From: Siphonodentalium dalli
Taxonomy: Eukaryota > Mollusca > Scaphopoda > Gadilida > Siphonodentaliidae
DNA: 64,000 nt
Reading direction: 5' to 3'
Assembly (NCBI GenBank): GCA_032622095.1
Contig: CP136061.1
Span: 220,445,148-220,509,147, forward strand
The translations under genes were made by a program, and so were the position numbers. Shown piece by piece: positions 33,343 to 43,692 of this stretch; the stretch's first letter is position 1, and every line of letters begins with the position of its first letter. The notes under the pieces are model-generated. The model ran no database searches and had not been told where the DNA came from. It was given only the letters and a program-made list of their open reading frames with translations.

Positions 33343-33500
33343 CCAGTACCAGTAGAAAGGTTACATCAACGTATTGGCGCCAATCAGCAAAGAAAGGGAT
33401 TAGATACATGTGTAAACATATGCATCACCATCATATACAGTGTCCTTTGTGTGTATCATATGCAGTCAAATTAACTATACATATCGACCTACATCAGTTG
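33343..33500 (+). repeat. Diverged fragment of the palindrome arm's inner segment
   Basis: 'agaaaggttacatcaacg', 'ggattagatacatgtgtaaa' and 'atgcatcaccatcat' follow the same order as 24,179-24,310 of the left arm (and the inverse of 28,010-28,143) with substantial divergence. It is in left-arm orientation and is an older relative of that segment. Confidence 0.7.
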
Positions 33501-33635
33501 CTACTGTGGCACTGAAATGCATGGGGCTTTTTTGTGGGATTGAGAACTCACTTCCCCATTATTTTGCCAAATTAATATAAATTTTTGCCAAAATTTGTGA
33601 ATTATTTCTACAATTGTCAATTGGTAGCTATGACG

Positions 33636-33963
33636 ATTTGATAATGATGACGATGGCGATGATCACGGTGGTAATGACAATGGCGACGACGATGATGGTG
33701 TTTATGCATGGTGGCGACGACGATGACGGTAATGCTGCTGGTGATGGTGACGGCGACGTTGATGACGATTAGAAGTAAATCAGGAGTTCGCTGTACATAT
33801 CGTGTACATAAGTGTATATTCTTACTTCTATGTCATTCTTTTTGTATGCACATTCGACTATTTTCTCCAAAAAGAAATGACTTGAAGATCGATTGTGGTC
33901 ATTGGATTTTGACCGAGAGTAATTAAACAAAATGTGTAAATGTCGAAGTTTAATTACTCTGCT
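33636..33963 (+). repeat. GAT-rich minisatellite array 2 with duplicated flank
   Basis: Units like 'gatgacgatggcgatgat' (33,636-33,772), then a flank ('aggagttcgctgtacatatcgt', 'ttcttacttctatgtcattc', 'ttcgactattttctcc', 'attggattttgaccgagag') that parallels 32,575-32,676 plus 33,186-33,293. The two loci are paralogous copies, and only the first contains the TTAA element. Confidence 0.75.
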
Positions 33964-33981
33964 GGTCATTCCTTATATAGA

Positions 33982-34127
33982 GGATCTCACATGAGTTTCT
34001 ATTTTATACGGAATTTATCAACCGAGTTCACTAAATTCGATTTGAGCCGAGGTTTACCGAGGCTCAAATAGAATTTAGAGGACGAGGTTGATAAATTACC
34101 TATAAAATAGGACGAGTGTGAGATACC
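33982..34127. mobile_element. Hairpin MITE
   Basis: Arms of about 41 bp, 'ggatctcacatgag...' (33,982-34,022) and its inverse (34,087-34,127), with an inner inverted pair 'aaattcgatttgagc/gctcaaatagaattt'. Almost the whole 146 bp is self-complementary. Confidence 0.7.
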
Positions 34128-34129
34128 TT

Positions 34130-34915
34130 TTATCACATGATCAAATAAACCGGAAGCAACGCGAAATATTCATCGAAAACAACAATCATAAACTACAGCG
34201 ATCGCAAGTTATTTGAAGAACGCCGTGACGTCATCGCACGCGCTGATATTAAACGTGTCTATTACCGATAATTATGAAACTGCTTTTATGGCCAAATTAT
34301 GTGATAAAATCATATACCAGTACATTTTAATAGAGCATTAATTACATGAACAGCTTTTCAAAACTACCAAAACATTGTAAGTAACATAGTGTTCACATTC
34401 CAATACACTCTGCCAATAACAATAAGCAGCGAGCGGGTGCACATGATCGGCTTGAAGTGACGTTGTTGGTTCATCGCTCTCGTTGAGACTGCAGTTATTG
34501 TTTGATGAACATCGGAAACGTTCTTTTAAACCGTATGGCGAATTGTCTTGATCCTTGATTATTATCTGTAACATGTTCATGGATCAGGGAATGAAGTAAA
34601 TGCAACGCGAAACCTGGTGGTAGTTACGAATCGATTGTTTCATGTATATATAATTATAGTATGGGGTCTGATAACCATGCTGGTATTGAAGTTCCTGCCA
34701 CAGATTAACTAATGTTCAGCTCGTGCGGTATACATGGGTATACCAGAGAGCTAGGGTGTATAGCCTTCGTGTAGATTATATGAGTATCGATAATTAACTA
34801 ATTAATCTTTCACTCTCACCATCCGTATGTCTTGTTTCCAATTGATTTCAACATCTAAACGTACAGTGAAGGGACGTGCATAAATTGTGAAAAAAAATAT
34901 TGGACACCAGGGAGG
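34130..34915. other. Unassigned stretch
   Basis: No gene, RNA or repeat recognised. The 80-codon minus frame at 34,338-34,580 has no motif. Confidence 0.4.
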
Positions 34916-34919
34916 TTAT

Positions 34920-35668
34920 ATATTTGGCTAGATCATTGTATTTCACGACTCTCTACTCTGGCTACGTTCGTAGAGTACATAAACCACCAGTTCAAATCAT
35001 GGGAACTTGTTCATGTTCTGACAAGGCCCTTCCGACCCCTCAAACAAAAATTGCTTTTACAGAACACGGTATAAAATTTCACCAAAAATCACCATTGGGA
35101 TTCTAGTCATATTTCAAAAATAAATGAACATAACTGTGTAATGTAAGTGAGGCATACCTTTACATATGAATATTCGAACTCAATGGAACCAAAATTGTCA
35201 CTTTGCCTCAAAATGACCGCCAAGATGGCGGCCAAATTATGGAAAATGGTAGATATTGCCCCAGCGCGTCTTGCAATCACTTACAAGTTGTGGTTCGTGA
35301 ATAAAATAGATTATCTTCTATAGATTGAATACTAACATTGCTGATTCACATTGGTTAATAGTTACTATTGTAACCACTGACATTACCAGACATTAGATTT
35401 TTCTCTCGCAGACTTCACATCAAAATCTGCAAAAAATAACTTTTCAGGTTTGGACCATTTTGTTAAGTAAAGTGGAACTATCTTTGGTATCAAAGGTGTT
35501 TGTTCTTTTGAACTGTCTTGAAATGTGTCACTCTGAGTTGATTCTAGACAATATTATTCAAGATGGCTTGCAAAATGGCAACCAAATATGGTAAAATGCA
35601 ATCCCGAACATTATTCTCTGCTGTTCCGAAAAGGTAGCAAATTGTGACTCACATGATTATTAAAAGTG
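34920..35668 (+). repeat. Dispersed 'caagatggcggccaaa' repeat, copy 2
   Basis: Starts with 'actctggctacgttcgtaga' (an end also seen at 61,030 and, inverted, at 45,495-45,525). It runs through 'ccaaaatcaccattggga', 'agtgaggcatacct', 'caagatggcggccaaatta' and 'cttacaagttgtgg', and ends 'aggtagcaaattgtgactcaca'. The inverted copy at 44,240-45,540 has the same limits plus inserted material; the copy at 24,770-25,280 is shorter. Non-coding, function and class unknown. Confidence 0.75.
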
Positions 35669-35672
35669 TTAC

Positions 35673-36174
35673 TTAAAGACACGGTTGGCCTTGGCGGTGG
35701 GTATCCTGTGAAAATATATCCACCCGTCAAAAACCGCCACAAACAGAAAGAACATCAAAATGTAGATAGACTTTGTACGTATACAAATAAGAAATATCAC
35801 ATAAACAGTATGTTATGGTCATATGTTTGACCATTGTTATGTAAACAAAAGCATAAAAAGTTACTTTTCTGGTGTTTGTTTATATTATGATGGTAAACAT
35901 AAAGAGCGTTCTTTGTTGGTGAATACCTGATATGGAACTAATAAAGAGCGTTTATGCCATTTGTGTGTGATTAGCCAGTAGCATTGTGCTGTCTTCTGTA
36001 ACACAATCAGGCTCTTGCTTAGGTAAAATATAGTAGGTCTTTATGATAACATGCTGTTTACGCGATGGTCATGGTATATATGAACGGAACTGTATGCGTT
36101 TTAATGTTTTTCTGTTTACGGTGTTTGGAACAAATATGAATATTTTCGACAATTAAGGCCGCACGTGCCTTTAA
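35673..36174 (-). mobile_element. TTAA MITE, 498-bp family, tandem copy A
   Basis: TTAA at 35,673-35,676 and 36,171-36,174; ends 'aagacacggttggccttgg' and 'ccgcacgtgccttt'. It contains two 'aaagagcgtt' words. The sequence appears identical to copy B, with which it shares the central TTAA. A further inverted copy lies at 63,192-63,698. Confidence 0.9.
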
Positions 36175-36672
36175 AGACACGGTTGGCCTTGGCGGTGGGT
36201 ATCCTGTGAAAATATATCCACCCGTCAAAAACCGCCACAAACAGAAAGAACATCAAAATGTAGATAGACTTTGTACGTATACAAATAAGAAATATCACAT
36301 AAACAGTATGTTATGGTCATATGTTTGACCATTGTTATGTAAACAAAAGCATAAAAAGTTACTTTTCTGGTGTTTGTTTATATTATGATGGTAAACATAA
36401 AGAGCGTTCTTTGTTGGTGAATACCTGATATGGAACTAATAAAGAGCGTTTATGCCATTTGTGTGTGATTAGCCAGTAGCATTGTGCTGTCTTCTGTAAC
36501 ACAATCAGGCTCTTGCTTAGGTAAAATATAGTAGGTCTTTATGATAACATGCTGTTTACGCGATGGTCATGGTATATATGAACGGAACTGTATGCGTTTT
36601 AATGTTTTTCTGTTTACGGTGTTTGGAACAAATATGAATATTTTCGACAATTAAGGCCGCACGTGCCTTTAA
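36171..36672 (-). mobile_element. TTAA MITE, 498-bp family, tandem copy B
   Basis: Begins at the TTAA (36,171-36,174) that ends copy A and finishes at TTAA 36,669-36,672. The three TTAA sites are spaced exactly 498 bp apart, and I found no difference between the two copies on reading through. Confidence 0.9.
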
Positions 36673-36719
36673 TCAATTGACAACTAAACACGTCTATCTA
36701 TTATCATATCTTTGAGTTA

Positions 36720-38529
36720 TTGCGTAAAGTGATAGCCACCAAAGGTACACCTTTACAACACACCCATGTCCATACCGTCACTCTGTATATACATAAACAC
36801 CAGACAAATGACCATATAGCCGCTCATTTTATACACAAAAGCCTCACCATAACCATACTGACACAATTGGGTATACCCGTACAATCACGACCATACCGAC
36901 ATGAGTCACCATGCAGATACACCAGGTATACTCCTACACGTGATCCATGGCCACATATTCACTCCCTTTATATATATTCACCACATTCATGATCATTCAG
37001 TCCCTCCTTGTAAACATATTCACCTCACTATTGGCCATACGGTCTCTCCCTGTATACATATTATCCACAACCGCCCGTGGCCATATAACCAGTCGCGATA
37101 TACATATACACCCCATCGTGACCATAGAGTCACTCAAGGTATACATATACGCCTCACAATGGTCATATACATATAGCTAATTGATTTATACACATACACA
37201 TCACCCATGACCATACAGCTACACTTGGGTATACATGTACCCCCAAAACATGATCCTACAGCCACGAGTCACCATGCAGACACACCGGGTACATGTATAC
37301 TCCTACAGCTGGCCCATGACCATTTGGTCACTTAATGTAAACATATTCTCCACATTCATGAGCATAGTCACTCCTTGTATGCATATTCACCTCACCATTA
37401 GCCATATGGTCACTCCCTGTATACATATTCGCCACACCATGGCCATATAGCCACTCAAGATATACATATACACCCCACCCATGACCGCAGAGTCACCCCA
37501 GGTATACATATACACCTCACCAATCGCTATATAATCACCCGCTTAATAAACGAACACCTCACACACGACCATGCAGTCAGGTACATGTATACTCCTACAG
37601 CTGGTCCATGACCATATGGTCACTTAATGTAAACATATTATACACATTCATGAGCATAGTCACTCCTTGTATGCATATTCACCTCACCATTGGCCATATG
37701 ATCACTCCCTGTATACATATGCGCCACACCATGGCCATATAGCCACTCAAGATATACATATACACCCCGCCATGACCGCAGAGTCACTCCAGGTATACAT
37801 ATACACCTCACCAATCGCTATATAATCACCCGCTTTATAAACGAACAGTGGAACACCTCATACATGACCATGCAGACACACTTGGGTATACACGTACACC
37901 CCACACATGACGATACAGTAATGATTCATCATGAAGGCACACAAGGTATACTCCTACGCCTGACCCATGATAATATAGTCAGTCCCTGTATTCCATGTAC
38001 AGCCATGATTATACAGTCACTCCAGTGTATACCTATTCACCTCACCATTGTCAATACAGTCACCCAGTATACATATTTACCCCACCATGGCCATATTCAC
38101 TCCATGTATACATATACACCTCACCAATGTCCAGTCAGCACTTCCAGATATACATATACCACATATACGGCCACTCACCTTCCAGACTTGTATATATACA
38201 CCTCACATATGACATTTCAACCACTCACCGCATACTCATACATGATCATACAGCTACTTCCTGTATACATATCCATAAATGGCAATACATCCTCAACTGA
38301 TATTCATATACATTCCACCCATTACCATAATGGCACACCCTATATACCCACATGCCAGCCAATTACCACTCCATGCATGCATATACGTACACGTCAATCA
38401 TGACCGTACTATTTCAATGAACACATATACATATTACACATAACAATAACCACTCCCTATGTACCCATATACCCACCAATGATCACATAGCCAACACATG
38501 TATACATACACACCCATCGGTGACAGTAC
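36720..38529 (+). repeat. Long degenerate minisatellite (unit about 50-55 bp)
   Basis: Units follow the pattern 'catgaccatacagtcactcc', 'ggtatacatatacacctcac', then an imperfect 'caatggccatat'. A higher-order duplication of about 290 bp is visible (from about 37,290 and from about 37,585). Long frames over it (for example 179 codons at 37,864-38,403) are repeat translations rich in His, Thr, Tyr and Pro. The array resumes at 43,718-43,970 after the retrotransposon. Confidence 0.9.
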
Positions 38530-38540
38530 AACCACCACGG
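38530..38540. repeat. Left target-site duplication AACCACCACGG
   Basis: The same 11 bases occur at 43,707-43,717 directly after the 3' end of the retrotransposon. Confidence 0.7.
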
Positions 38541-39771
38541 TTTTTCGGGATCCGGTCGGTGGTCACGTGTGGCTTGTTGCCATTCATCGGAAAGCTCACG
38601 CCGTCTACCGGTAATAACGAAAGCACCAAATCACATTAAGATCAATGAACCGGACAAAATGTTCGATGCCAAGGATGTGATGCCACCCCCCCCCCCCCCC
38701 CTGAAAATGCCATATAATGATATATCGCTATCATGTCATCATCAATGCACCCAAATAATGATATTAATACCTGAATACCGTGGTTTGCTCCACTGACATG
38801 AGTCTGACACTGAATTAACCAACATATTCTACATTCGGTAAACTAATAAATTGCATCTGCACTGACCAGTCAAGTTGTAATTTAATGTAAATGATTATGA
38901 ATAATATGAATTATGATAATTTCATTTTGAATATGCAGTGCATATTCAATTTGTACATGAAATTGAATTTCTAAATGCTATCACTAAGAGTGATTAGTTA
39001 AATCAACTTGTAAATTCGTTTGGGGCCTTGTTTTTTCGGTACTTTTGACAAGAAACTGTGATTCTCAGACAAAATGCCTGATCCTGATGGAAAACTAAAA
39101 ATTCCAGAATAAACAATGGAATAAAACGGATAAATAAAAACCTAATACTAGTAATATAACTTAGAATATACCACTGAAATTCACCGACCTGCCGCAGAAA
39201 AGTTTGCTCGCAAAAATGCATAAATAATAGCTTGCCAGGCGCGAAGGCGAAGAGTCTTAATTACACAACACGATCAAAATCCACGAGGCAAACCTTACCA
39301 AAACACGCAATGGCTGCGTTACGAAACCACGTGATCACACCTTGCTGTAAAAATACTACAAACTACGGTAGACCACGTCATCAAAAATTTATCCTAAAAA
39401 CAGAGTCGAGCTCAATTTTGTGCGTTGTGTGCCATGGTTTGCGTGGGAGTATTTCTTACCACTTTGACCTTTCTGACCTTAAGGATTCAATTGTTACTAA
39501 AATTTATATATCCAAAAACATGGACAAGGGGCTGCGTACCCGACGCACCATTAACGACGCTAAATTAATGCCATTAATGTCATGATAACGCAGACCTTCA
39601 CAGTAAAAAGTCACGAAACTACCGAAACACCAAGGCCCTATATATAAGTACTGGAATCAAAATTAAATAAACTATAAGGTCGATTCAAAAACAAAAAGTT
39701 ATATCAGATTGAGGACCGCAGGGAGCATATATCGCAACCCCATGTATGTATGAAACCACCCCACCATAATC
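38541..39771 (+). other. 5' region of the retrotransposon upstream of its ORFs
   Basis: Contains MITE-like sequence (to about 38,620), a run of 17 Cs (about 38,684-38,701) and AT-rich sequence. The frame 39,232-39,585 (117 codons) opens without an ATG and has only scattered Cys (CCK, CVVC). It could be a remnant of an ORF1, but I cannot support that. An internal promoter is expected for a non-LTR element; none is recognisable by eye. Confidence 0.45.
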
Positions 39772-40008
39772 ATGACATTATGTATTTCTGTATATGTATA
39801 TGTATGTATTATGTTGCACTCTGCTTTTTTCATGTTACGTACATATAACAGGTTTCATTCATACCATCTCAACCTCCACAGTCACCCGTTGTTAAGAAAT
39901 GTGTTACCAGACCCTTGTTCACTACCAGTCAAATCGATTTTCACGATGTGGATACCAACATGCAGCTCAATATACAATTGGAAATCCAGATTAAAATCTC
40001 ATGCCTAA
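39772..40008 (+). CDS. Small hydrophobic upstream ORF overlapping the main ORF start
   Basis: ATG at 39,772, 78 codons. The first 25 residues are hydrophobic ('LCISVYVYVCIMLHSAFFML', signal-anchor-like), and the rest is basic and His/Pro/Leu-rich. Its stop overlaps the start of the main ORF in the octamer ATGCCTAA (40,001-40,008), an arrangement known for termination-reinitiation in other non-LTR elements and viruses. The dead relative also has a hydrophobic frame just upstream (12,060-12,434), which argues for some conservation, although the proteins align poorly. No known domain. It could be a translational regulator (uORF) rather than a functional protein. Confidence 0.4.
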   Translation: MTLCISVYVYVCIMLHSAFFMLRTYNRFHSYHLNLHSHPLLRNVLPDPCSLPVKSIFTMWIPTCSSIYNWKSRLKSHA

Positions 40009-43000
40009 CTCTTCGATTCAACATAGAGCTGCAATTGGTATCTTCGATCTAAATAAAAGATTACTGAATATAAAACTAATTATAAAACGTGGGCACGAAT
40101 GCGCTTTTTGGGGAATGAAAATCAACACTATTATATATTTCATGGCTCTGCTCCTTGTAATTGGTGGCGATATTGAGGTTCACCCCGGCCCACAAGATGA
40201 TACTAAAGCTACACTCAATATATTACACTACAATATTAGAAGTATTAGAAACAAATTAGAAAGCATTGCTCACTTGATTTCCGACTACGATATTTTATGT
40301 TTTTCCGAGACTCATCTTGATGCATCTTATAGCTCTAACAAACTGAAACTATTTGACTTCTCCGAACCTGTGCGGAGCGATCGCGACTCTCATGGTGGAG
40401 GGATATGTGTAATGTTTGCAAATCATATTATATTTAGCCGGCGACCCGAATTTGAATTTGACACATCAGTACTCTGCTTTGAAATTACATCAAAACTCAC
40501 CAAATTCCTTCTGATTGTTTCCTATAGGTCCGAACGCGAGAGTGATCAAAACTACTGGGACAACTTAGATACTTTGATAAATGACGTGCTTGATGCAAAC
40601 CATAAACTAATAATCACTGGCGATTTCAACTCAAATCTCCTTAACCCATTGTCAAAACTAAAGGGCATAATCGATTACTACGGACTGCGTGATGTGATTG
40701 AAAAACCTACGCGAATAGCGGGAACATCCCAAACTCTTCTTGACCCACTGATAGTTAGTGATTCTTTGAGGGTACTGGATGCCGATACATTAAATCTTGG
40801 AGTTTCAGACCATCTTGCAGTTTATGCCACTATATCATCAGATTATTCCCCAGCAACCTCATTCCATCGTACTATTTGGAATTATAAACGGGCTGACTTC
40901 GAAAAGGCCAATAATATATTAAATAGCATAGACTGGGAACATATCCTCCAGCCAACTGAAGCGACAAACATCGACCAAGCAGTTAGATCATTCAATGACA
41001 AATTTCTAGAAGTAATGAACGATTCAATTCCGAAATCTACTGTTGTAATCAGACCTAAAGACAAATTATGGTTCACTTCAGAAATACGTAGAGAAATACG
41101 GAAACGTGATAGGCTGAGATCCAAGGCCATAAAAAATAATACCCTATACCACTGGGAAAGATATAAAAAGACACGAAATCGCGTAAATAATATGAAAAAA
41201 TATGCTAAAGCAAATTTTGACGAAAAAATCGAAGAGAAAGTTAGAGAATCGCCAACTCCTAGAGACTTTTGGCATCTTATGAATTATTTATTTAATAAGA
41301 AAAAAACAGCGACTATCCCGCCAATATATAATCAACCTGTAAGAAATAGTACCCATGCCGATACTTATGCATTTGATGATTTCGAGAAAGCGAACATTCT
41401 AAACGAGAGTTTCATATCAAACGCAACATTAGCGAGAGAAGACAGCAACCCCCCGTTATTTAAACTTCGCTGCTCAAACACGATAACAGAAATTGAAGTA
41501 TCAAGAGAAAACATCATAAGAAGTATCAAAACCCTCAAATTGAATAAAGCCCATGGCCATGATGGAATAAGTGCGCGAATGCTAATAAACACTGCCGAAA
41601 CCATTGCATCGCCTTTACGGATCTTATTTAAGCTTTCACTAAAACAATCTAAATTCCCAACTGATTGGAAAATTGCTAACGTAACACCAATCTTTAAAAA
41701 AGACGACCCCTCTGATAGTAAAAATTATAGACCTATATCCCTACTACCTTGCCTGGCCAAAATATTTGAAAACTTAGTTTTAAACGATCTAAATACTTTC
41801 TTTTTTGATAACAAACTCTTATACCACCACCAATCTGGTTTTCTACCAGGACGCAGTACCTCATACCAACTCATCGATTTATACCACAACCTGTGCCAGA
41901 CTCTCGACAAAGGCTTATATACTTGTTCTGTATTTTGTGATATCTCAAAGGCATTTGAGAGAGTCTGGCACCGGGGGCTGGTGTATAAGTTGAGTCACTA
42001 TGGAATTAGGGGACGACTTCTGGCCTGGCTGGAGGATTATTTACATAACAGAAAGCAAAGAGTCCTTGTAAATGATACATATTCTGACTTGAAACGTATC
42101 CCAGCTGGGGTGCCCCAAGGATCTATATTGGGCCCCTTCCTGTTTCTGGTCTATATAAACGACCTACCTGACGTCACCCAGTCCGATACGCGAATGTTCG
42201 CAGACGATACATGCTTGTCTGCTTCTCATTACGATATGGATATCCTAACAAGTGATCTAAATAACGACTTGAATAACATTGACGAATGGGCTCAAAAATG
42301 GCTAGTGTCCTTCAATCCTCAAAAAACTGTAGCGCTATCTTACTCCCTAGTATCCGGAAATCCCCATCTCAACTTGAAATTCCAGGGAAACGATGTTTCC
42401 TTTGTAGATTCGCACACGCATCTTGGTCTGGAACTCCAAAATAATCTCAAATGGAACAAATATCTGGATAACGTAGCGAAAAAGGTTTCTGCAAGATTAT
42501 CCCAACTCAGAAAACTAAAATATAAGCTTGACCGAAAGACACTTGAATGTATTTATCTAACTTATATACTCCCCTTAATGGACTACGTCGATATTGTCTG
42601 GGACTGTGCGCCACAGCAACAGACTGAAAGACTCGATCGCCTTCATAAAGATGCAGCAAGAATTGTCAGTGGTTTAACGCGTTCTGCCCCCATTAAAGAT
42701 TTAATGCTTGAAGTTGGCTGGCCCACACTGCAAATAAGACGCGAATTTCACAAATTACAAACGCTTTATAAAATAATAAATGCTGACGCACCTAGTTATC
42801 TAACCATACTCCTACCACCGCGAGCCGGCGAGGTATCGGGTTATTCCTTCAGAAGACCTGGCGACTTCTACGCATATTATTGTGAAACAGAACATTTCAG
42901 AAAATCGTTCATGCCAAAAATGTGCCTAACTTGGAACAAACTCCCCGACATTGTAACCAAAGCTGAAAGCCTACATGAATTCAAGATATTCCTCAAAATT

Positions 43001-43366
43001 ATATACGACATACCCAAACCCCCAAATTACTATTATACCGGTTCCCGAAAAAACAATATAATACATACCAAATTGAGAAACAAATGCAGCGACCTAAATC
43101 ATGACAAATTTGAAAACTACATAGCTCTTAGCCCATTCTGTGATTGTGGAAACGAAATCGAAGACGCCCACCATTACTTTTTCTTATGCCCCTTATACCA
43201 GACACAACGCGTACTGTTCTTTAATAGGCTTAGAACAAAGGGTATCACTGTATATAATACCACCGGCTTCCTTAAAGGTCTAACAAATATTAGTAATAAC
43301 AAAAACAAATTAATATTTGCAGAAGTTCAAAAATATATAGTCGCTACAAACCGCTTTACCAATTAA
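40001..43366 (+). CDS. Non-LTR retrotransposon polyprotein: 2A-like leader, APE endonuclease, reverse transcriptase, CCHC knuckle
   Basis: Copies its RNA into the genome by target-primed reverse transcription. 1,121 residues, ATG at 40,001. N-terminal leader with a hydrophobic stretch (about 42-55) followed by GGDIEVHPGP (55-64), close to the 2A consensus D(V/I)ExNPGP but with His61 for Asn; separation would fall between Gly63 and Pro64. APE-type endonuclease about 72-280 with Asn78, Glu103, Asp208/Asn210 and Asp270-His271 in the expected motifs ('SETH', 'GDFN', 'SDH'). Basic linker about 350-430. RT about 550-780: 'NYRPISLL' (575-582), 'GFLPGRST' (613-620), Asp647 in 'VFCDISKAF', 'AGVPQGSILGP' (702-712), 'FADD' (733-736). 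Thumb to about 1,000. C-terminal knuckle C1047-x-C1049-x8-H1058-x4-C1063. All catalytic residues are present and no stop or shift occurs, so it may be active. A much-damaged relative lies at 9,102-12,050. Confidence 0.95.
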   Translation: MPNSSIQHRAAIGIFDLNKRLLNIKLIIKRGHECAFWGMKINTIIYFMALLLVIGGDIEVHPGPQDDTKATLNILHYNIRSIRNKLESIAHLISDYDILCFSETHLDASYSSNKLKLFDFSEPVRSDRDSHGGGICVMFANHIIFSRRPEFEFDTSVLCFEITSKLTKFLLIVSYRSERESDQNYWDNLDTLINDVLDANHKLIITGDFNSNLLNPLSKLKGIIDYYGLRDVIEKPTRIAGTSQTLLDPLIVSDSLRVLDADTLNLGVSDHLAVYATISSDYSPATSFHRTIWNYKRADFEKANNILNSIDWEHILQPTEATNIDQAVRSFNDKFLEVMNDSIPKSTVVIRPKDKLWFTSEIRREIRKRDRLRSKAIKNNTLYHWERYKKTRNRVNNMKKYAKANFDEKIEEKVRESPTPRDFWHLMNYLFNKKKTATIPPIYNQPVRNSTHADTYAFDDFEKANILNESFISNATLAREDSNPPLFKLRCSNTITEIEVSRENIIRSIKTLKLNKAHGHDGISARMLINTAETIASPLRILFKLSLKQSKFPTDWKIANVTPIFKKDDPSDSKNYRPISLLPCLAKIFENLVLNDLNTFFFDNKLLYHHQSGFLPGRSTSYQLIDLYHNLCQTLDKGLYTCSVFCDISKAFERVWHRGLVYKLSHYGIRGRLLAWLEDYLHNRKQRVLVNDTYSDLKRIPAGVPQGSILGPFLFLVYINDLPDVTQSDTRMFADDTCLSASHYDMDILTSDLNNDLNNIDEWAQKWLVSFNPQKTVALSYSLVSGNPHLNLKFQGNDVSFVDSHTHLGLELQNNLKWNKYLDNVAKKVSARLSQLRKLKYKLDRKTLECIYLTYILPLMDYVDIVWDCAPQQQTERLDRLHKDAARIVSGLTRSAPIKDLMLEVGWPTLQIRREFHKLQTLYKIINADAPSYLTILLPPRAGEVSGYSFRRPGDFYAYYCETEHFRKSFMPKMCLTWNKLPDIVTKAESLHEFKIFLKIIYDIPKPPNYYYTGSRKNNIIHTKLRNKCSDLNHDKFENYIALSPFCDCGNEIEDAHHYFFLCPLYQTQRVLFFNRLRTKGITVYNTTGFLKGLTNISNNKNKLIFAEVQKYIVATNRFTN

Positions 43367-43686
43367 CACATTCACCACCCCTGGGTCAACGTCACGCACG
43401 AACGCCATCGTCTTAGTACCCCATGCAGAGCCAAAAGATAACATTAAAACATTAAAAGATAACATTAAAACTGACAAACACATCTTCTCTATGTCAACAA
43501 CCAGTAATCAAACTAAATGAACTCACATATTTGAACCCGGATCTGGTAACACACACACACAAAAAAACAATTTAAACATATGTATATACCATCTTGTTGT
43601 TATAATAACGTGTGTAATTATATGGGGAGAGGGGCTATCTAAGTTGTATAACTTGTGCCCCAATCCCATTTGTACATAAATGATAC

Positions 43687-43692
43687 AATAAA
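43687..43692 (+). promoter_or_regulatory. AATAAA near the 3' end of the retrotransposon
   Basis: About 15 bp before the 3' junction. The same hexamer and following 'atatgtttaaa' occur at the 3' end of the dead copy (9,090-9,106, minus strand). Confidence 0.6.

Noticed and set aside
37864-38403. 179-codon open frame rich in His, Thr and Tyr
   Set aside because: It is a translation of the minisatellite; neighbouring phases are open too and it has no domain.
36720-38529. CRISPR-like array
   Set aside because: Units are diverged throughout with no constant repeat and variable spacer pattern; the sequence is eukaryotic minisatellite.
39232-39585. 117-codon frame that might be an ORF1
   Set aside because: Opens without an ATG, no recognisable ORF1 domain, and not found in the dead relative.
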